From contig NZ_NEHO01000005.1 of assembly GCF_002113375.1 (NCBI RefSeq), positions 1-64,000 on the forward strand: 64,000 nucleotides of DNA. Reading direction: 5' to 3'. Both the position numbers and the translations under genes were made by a program. The stretch comes from Pseudomonas sp. R37(2017). GTDB lineage: Bacteria > Pseudomonadota > Gammaproteobacteria > Pseudomonadales > Pseudomonadaceae. The notes beneath the pieces are model-generated. The model was not told the origin of the DNA. It ran no database searches and saw only the letters and a program-made list of their open reading frames with translations. Positions 60,065 to 64,000 of this stretch are shown in pieces (position 1 is the stretch's first letter; each line of letters starts with the position of its first letter).

Positions 60065-61407
60065 TCCGTTCACTGCGCGTTCGCTTGATGCTCGCCGCCA
60101 CGCTGTTGGCGGTGTTGTTCATGCTGGCGTTGCTGCCGGCAATGCAGGGTGCCTTCAGCCTGGCGCTACAGGACTCCATTGAGCAGCGTCTGGCATCGGA
60201 CGTGACCACGTTGATCTCTGCCGCCCGGGTGGAGAACAACAGCCTGCAGATGCCGGCGCAATTGCCCGACGAGCGCTTCAACCTCACCGACAGTCGATTG
60301 CTCGGCTACATCTATGACCGTGAAGGGCGTCTGGTCTGGCGTTCGAAGGCGACCCAGGAAGAACGCATCAATTACAAGCCACGCTACGACGGACATGGCA
60401 ACGAGTTTGCGCGGATCCGCGAAGCCAATGGCCAGGAGTTCTTCGTCTACGACGTCGAGGTCAAATTGCTCGGTGGCAAGAGTGCAGCCTTCAGCATCGT
60501 TGCCCTGCAGCCGGTTCGCGAGTACGAACTGACCCTCGAAGGCCTGCGGGAAAATCTCTATCTGGGTTTTGGCGCGGCACTGCTGGTGCTGTTGGCGTTA
60601 CTGTGGATCGGTCTGACCTGGGGGTTGCAGGCATTGCGACGTTTGAGTCAGGAACTGGACCAGATCGAAGGTGGTACTCGCGAAAGCCTCAGTGAAGAAC
60701 ATCCACGGGAATTGCTGCGCCTGACCGGTTCCCTCAACCGTTTGCTGCACAGTGAGCGTGAGCAACGCAGTCGCTATCGTGATTCCCTCGATGACCTTGC
60801 CCATAGCCTGAAAACACCGCTGGCGGTGTTGCAAGGCGTCAGTGAAGACATGGCCCAGCGTCCCGAAGATCGCGATCAAGCCTGGGTACTGCAAGCCCAG
60901 ATCGAACGCATGAGCCAGCAGATCGGCTACCAGTTGCAGCGTGCCAGCCTGCGCAAAAGCGGTCTGGTACGTCATCAGGTGCGCTTGCACCCGGTGCTGA
61001 AAAGTCTGTGCGACACACTGGACAAGGTCTATCGCGACAAGCGTGTGCATGTCGCGTTCGACCTGCCCGACCCGTGCTATGTGCCGATCGAGCAGGGCGC
61101 TCTGTTGGAGATGATGGGCAACCTGCTGGAAAACGCCTATCGCTTGTGCCTGGGCGAAATACGCATCAGCGTGCGTGAAACCCTCGGTGGCACCGAGTTG
61201 TGTGTCGAAGACGACGGACCTGGCGTACCTCCGGGTCAGCGCGCACGGATTCTCGAGCGCGGCGAGCGTCTGGATCGTCAGCACCCAGGGCAGGGCATCG
61301 GCCTGGCGGTGGTCAAGGACATCATCGAAAGTTACAGCGCCCAACTGACCCTGGGCGATTCACCGATGGGCGGTGCGGCGTTCCGGATTCATTTTCCGGT
61401 GGTTTGA
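60061..61407 (+). CDS. phoQ: Sensor histidine kinase PhoQ, TTG start
   Basis: PhoQ (448 aa) senses divalent cations in the periplasm and controls PhoP. It has membrane segments near residues 8-30 and 165-188, a periplasmic domain between them, HAMP, the His motif LDDLAHSLKTPLAVL, N box MMGNLLENAYRL and G1 box VEDDGPGVPPG. TTG at 60061 overlaps the phoP stop (TTGA) and gives MIRSLRVRLML, the start and 448-residue length I remember for P. aeruginosa PhoQ. A second TTG two codons earlier is possible. Confidence 0.94.
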   Translation: MIRSLRVRLMLAATLLAVLFMLALLPAMQGAFSLALQDSIEQRLASDVTTLISAARVENNSLQMPAQLPDERFNLTDSRLLGYIYDREGRLVWRSKATQEERINYKPRYDGHGNEFARIREANGQEFFVYDVEVKLLGGKSAAFSIVALQPVREYELTLEGLRENLYLGFGAALLVLLALLWIGLTWGLQALRRLSQELDQIEGGTRESLSEEHPRELLRLTGSLNRLLHSEREQRSRYRDSLDDLAHSLKTPLAVLQGVSEDMAQRPEDRDQAWVLQAQIERMSQQIGYQLQRASLRKSGLVRHQVRLHPVLKSLCDTLDKVYRDKRVHVAFDLPDPCYVPIEQGALLEMMGNLLENAYRLCLGEIRISVRETLGGTELCVEDDGPGVPPGQRARILERGERLDRQHPGQGIGLAVVKDIIESYSAQLTLGDSPMGGAAFRIHFPVV

Positions 61408-61475
61408 CCGGGAATTCGATGGTGCATTTGCTCGCGAAGAGGCCAGTGAAGACACCATGAAATCCGCACTGAATT

Positions 61476-62474
61476 TCAGTGTTCCTGCGCCCGATAAGCT
61501 CCTGGCGTCAGTCCCGTCCACTTCTTGAACGCCCGGTGAAACGCCGACGGCTCGGAAAACCCCAGCTGCTCGGCGATCTGTTGCAACGACAGGTCGGCGC
61601 GGCCCAGGTGATAAATCGCGATGTCCCGGCGCAATTGGTCCTTCAATTCCTGAAAACTCGAACCCTCTTCCCGCAAGTGTCGGCGCAAGGTCTGCGGGCT
61701 GATGTGCAAATGGGCGGCCACGGCCTCCAGGTCGGGCCAGCGTGAACTGTCGCGACTGAGCAAGCGGCGCAAGCGGCTGCTCAAACTGTCGCCGTCATCG
61801 GGGCGTGAGAGCAGGTCGGCGGGGGAGCGTTCGAGGAAATGCTTGAGGGTGCGTTCATCCTGCAACAATGGCATTGCTAGGTAGCGGCTGTGAAACAACA
61901 GGCTGCTCTGGCCCCTGGAAAACTCCAGTGGACAGGAAAACAGCAGGTCGTACTCGGCGCCGTGTTCCGGGCGCGGGTAGCTGAACGTGGCCTGTTCCAG
62001 GCGAATGCGCTGGCCGATCAGCCAACTGCCGAAACGGTGCCAGATCACCAGCAGGCTTTCGCTGAGGAAATGATCCGGGTCCCAAAGCTGCGAGTCGTCA
62101 AGGCTCAGGCGAACCCATTCATCTTCGCGGCTCAGGGTCAAGCGCGGAGCCCCGGGGAATAGGCTATAAAACAATAAGCCGCGGTTGAGTGCCTTTTCCA
62201 GGCTGCGGCAGTGAATCACGGCATGGCACATCATCGCAAAGCTGCCCGGCTTGCTCGGGGCTTGCCCGAACCCCAGGTACTCGTCGTCCAGTGCCAGCCA
62301 CAAGGCCTGAATCAGTTGGGTGAATTGCTCCGGAGCGATGCGCGCCCGCGGCTCGTCCAGCAACTCGGGGCTGATCCCCAGTTGTTGTAGCAGGCCCGAA
62401 TAGTCGTAGCCGTGTCGACGCGCCCCTCCAAGAACGGCGCGGGCGAAATGACTGGCAATGGTGCGTTCGCGCAT
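61476..62474 (-). CDS. AraC-family regulator with arabinose-operon-regulator-type N domain
   Basis: The 332-residue protein has an N-terminal effector domain of the Arabinose_bd type (LLQQLGISPELLDEPRARIA near residue 25, SYPRPEHGAEYDLLFSCPL near 165) and a C-terminal AraC DNA-binding domain with two helix-turn-helices (VAAHLHISPQTLRRHLREEG and IAEQLGFSEPSAFHRAFKKW). OruR and similar pseudomonad regulators have this layout. ATG 62474 is chosen; the frame open to 62591 runs over the palindromes of the dctA control region. A regulator gene beside dctA is also found in P. aeruginosa. The effector is unknown. Confidence 0.88.
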   Translation of the reverse strand: MRERTIASHFARAVLGGARRHGYDYSGLLQQLGISPELLDEPRARIAPEQFTQLIQALWLALDDEYLGFGQAPSKPGSFAMMCHAVIHCRSLEKALNRGLLFYSLFPGAPRLTLSREDEWVRLSLDDSQLWDPDHFLSESLLVIWHRFGSWLIGQRIRLEQATFSYPRPEHGAEYDLLFSCPLEFSRGQSSLLFHSRYLAMPLLQDERTLKHFLERSPADLLSRPDDGDSLSSRLRRLLSRDSSRWPDLEAVAAHLHISPQTLRRHLREEGSSFQELKDQLRRDIAIYHLGRADLSLQQIAEQLGFSEPSAFHRAFKKWTGLTPGAYRAQEH

Positions 62475-62532
62475 GGCAGCAGATCTGACCGTTGAACGAC
62501 GGATGGTAGCGGTGCATTGCGGGCATGAACAG

Positions 62533-62587
62533 GGCGGATATCCGCCAAATTGCAGGACGACTTCCAGTGGAGGGGCGGAAATCCGCC
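62533..62587 (+). promoter_or_regulatory. Paired palindromes, candidate DctD activator sites
   Basis: GGCGGATATCCGCC (62533-62546) and GGCGGAAATCCGCC (62574-62587) are perfect or near-perfect palindromes 41 bases apart, about four helical turns. The CGGAAATCCG core resembles the DctD-binding sites upstream of rhizobial dctA as I recall them. They lie about 155 and 115 bases before the predicted sigma-54 start, the normal enhancer position. Confidence 0.68.
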
Positions 62588-62666
62588 ACATGTTTGTAAC
62601 TGGCCGGTGACAGGGAATTTACCGCGACCCCTGGTATCAAAAGGCTTGCAGGGATTTTACCGAAGG

Positions 62667-62682
62667 TGGCACGGGCCTTGCG
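62667..62682 (+). promoter_or_regulatory. Sigma-54 promoter of dctA
   Basis: TGGCACGGGCCTTGCG matches the sigma-54 consensus TGGCACG-N4-TTGCW at all but the last base. The predicted start lies near 62694, about 120 bases before the dctA ATG. Confidence 0.9.
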
Positions 62683-62717
62683 ATACAACGAGCAGATGCC
62701 TGCCGTTGCGCAGCTCG

Positions 62718-62746
62718 AAAAAACAAATCCCTCCAGTGCAGGAGGG
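62718..62746 (+). promoter_or_regulatory. dctA leader: A-rich motif and hairpin
   Basis: AAAAAACAAAT (62718-62728), which resembles an Hfq/Crc catabolite repression motif, is followed at once by the hairpin CCCTCC-AGTGCA-GGAGGG (62729-62746). Both lie in the leader between the sigma-54 start and dctA. No T-run follows, so it is not a terminator. Post-transcriptional control is a guess. Confidence 0.4.
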
Positions 62747-62812
62747 TTCGCAAATGTGGTGTTGCGGGCAGCAGATGGATGTTGTCACCGGGCACCTTTG
62801 AGGAACTTTGCA

Positions 62813-64000
62813 ATGACGACTCGTCAGCCACTGTACAAATCCCTGTATTTCCAGGTGATCGTTGCAATTGTCATCGGTATCGCGCTCGGTCACTTCTATC
62901 CACAGCTCGGTGTGGCCGTCAAGCCACTGGGTGACGGGTTCATCAAGCTGATCAAAATGATCATTGCCCCGATCATCTTCTGTACCGTCGTCAGCGGTAT
63001 CGCCGGTATGCAGGACATGAAGTCGGTTGGCAAGACCGGTGGCTATGCGCTGCTGTACTTCGAGATCGTTTCGACCATCGCATTGCTGGTCGGTCTGGTC
63101 GTGGTCAACATCGTGCAGCCAGGCAATGGCATGCACATCGATGTCGCCACCCTCGATGCCTCCAAGGTTGCGACCTATGTTGCGGCCGGTGCTGACCAGA
63201 GCGTCGTCGGCTTCCTGCTGAACGTGATCCCGACAACCATCGTCGGCGCCTTCGCCACTGGCGACATCCTGCAGGTGCTGATGTTCTCGGTGATCTTCGG
63301 TTTCGCCCTGCATCGCCTGGGTGCCTACGGCAAGCCGCTGCTGGACTTCATCGATCGCTTCGCCCACGTGATGTTCAACATCATCAATATGATCATGAAG
63401 CTCGCGCCAATCGGTGCCTTCGGTGCCATGGCGTTCACCATCGGCGCCTACGGTGTCGGCTCGCTGGTGCAACTGGGTCAACTGATGGCGTGCTTCTACA
63501 TCACTTGCCTGCTGTTCATCCTGGTCGTGCTGGGCGCCATCGCCCGCATGCACGGTTTCAGCGTGCTGAAAATGATCCGCTACATCCGTGAAGAGCTGCT
63601 GATCGTACTGGGTACTTCTTCTTCGGAATCGGTGCTGCCGCGCATGCTGATCAAGATGGAGCGTCTGGGCGCGCAGAAATCTGTCGTGGGTCTGGTGATC
63701 CCGACCGGCTACTCGTTCAACCTCGACGGTACTGCTATCTACCTGACCATGGCCGCGGTGTTCATTGCCCAGGCAACCGATACGCACATGGACATCACGC
63801 ACCAGATCACCCTGTTGATTGTATTGCTGCTGTCGTCCAAGGGCGCTGCGGGCGTGACCGGTAGCGGTTTCATCGTGCTGGCTGCGACCCTGTCCGCCGT
63901 GGGTCACCTGCCGGTTGCCGGCCTGGCGCTGATCCTCGGTATCGACCGTTTCATGTCCGAAGCCCGTGCCCTGACCAATCTGGTCGGTAACGCCGTGGCC
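62813..64000 (+). CDS. dctA: C4-dicarboxylate transporter DctA (cut by window end)
   Basis: DctA is the inner-membrane symporter for succinate, fumarate and malate with protons. The first 396 codons are present; the family is about 440-450 residues, so roughly 50 are missing. The start [19 protein letters not shown], the [20 protein letters not shown] segment, the serine-rich [13 protein letters not shown] re-entrant loop and [19 protein letters not shown] are the dicarboxylate/amino acid:cation symporter motifs. GAGGAAC lies before the ATG. Succinate released by the Aru pathway is one of its substrates when outside the cell. Confidence 0.95.
   Translation, partial: MTTRQPLYKSLYFQVIVAIVIGIALGHFYPQLGVAVKPLGDGFIKLIKMIIAPIIFCTVVSGIAGMQDMKSVGKTGGYALLYFEIVSTIALLVGLVVVNIVQPGNGMHIDVATLDASKVATYVAAGADQSVVGFLLNVIPTTIVGAFATGDILQVLMFSVIFGFALHRLGAYGKPLLDFIDRFAHVMFNIINMIMKLAPIGAFGAMAFTIGAYGVGSLVQLGQLMACFYITCLLFILVVLGAIARMHGFSVLKMIRYIREELLIVLGTSSSESVLPRMLIKMERLGAQKSVVGLVIPTGYSFNLDGTAIYLTMAAVFIAQATDTHMDITHQITLLIVLLLSSKGAAGVTGSGFIVLAATLSAVGHLPVAGLALILGIDRFMSEARALTNLVGNAVA

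Overview
The window is chromosomal DNA of a Pseudomonas, most likely of the P. fluorescens group. The evidence is the gene content and order (acs, aot genes, argR, aru cluster, alaS, lysC, rsmA; oprH-phoP-phoQ; flgZ-flgN-flgM-flgA-cheV-cheR-flgBCDE; amrZ; pcpS; dctA), the high-GC codon usage, and many fluorescens-type REP palindromes between genes. Nearly all genes have close, well-known Pseudomonas counterparts. The accessory or odd parts are the 5S-nrdB gap, two small secreted proteins, the 2163-residue repeat protein with its neighbouring regulator, and the TPR response regulator/kinase pair.

Layout. 1-730: end of an rRNA operon (5S) and a debris zone with a 29-codon recC start remnant and an IS66 transposase remnant. 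730-3240: nrdB and two small exported proteins, all on the minus strand. 3650-18860: acetate activation (acs), arginine/ornithine uptake (aotJQMP), the regulator ArgR and the complete arginine succinyltransferase pathway (aruCFGDB, a small acidic protein, aruE), with ArgR-like operators before aotJ and aruC. 18980-25450: an FMN-riboswitch-controlled lumazine synthase paralogue, threonine aldolase, alaS, lysC and rsmA. 25500-29730: tRNA-Ser, two identical tRNA-Arg(ACG), mgtE, amrZ, two tiny ORFs and tRNA-Arg(CCT). 29990-37470: a type I secretion-style protein with seven exact-length 462-bp repeats, then a LuxR-type regulator with a degenerate receiver. 38360-43550: TPR response regulator, short histidine kinase, glutamine-synthetase-like ligase and an MFS permease. 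43610-51420: flagellar and chemotaxis block ending at flgE. 51670-57630: nrdA and a divergent two-component system. 57710-64000: pcpS, oprH-phoP-phoQ, an AraC regulator and the start of dctA.

How the genes work together. The aot transporter brings in arginine and ornithine, ArgR senses the supply, and the Aru enzymes convert arginine to glutamate and succinate. NrdA and NrdB form the class Ia ribonucleotide reductase but lie about 50 kb apart; both upstream regions carry NrdR-box-like sites, and nrdA also has a DnaA box. OprH, PhoP and PhoQ form the low-magnesium response operon, here behind four evenly spaced GTTCAG half-sites. DctA is preceded by a sigma-54 promoter and two palindromes that look like DctD activator sites.

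No CRISPR array, intact prophage, intact insertion sequence or defence island was seen. The best candidates for new biology are the 462-bp-repeat protein with its degenerate-receiver regulator, the TPR regulator/mini-kinase pair, the small tandem-repeat exported protein, and the regulatory architecture around nrdA/nrdB, oprH and dctA. All functional assignments come from reading the sequence and recalled family knowledge; no database search was run.
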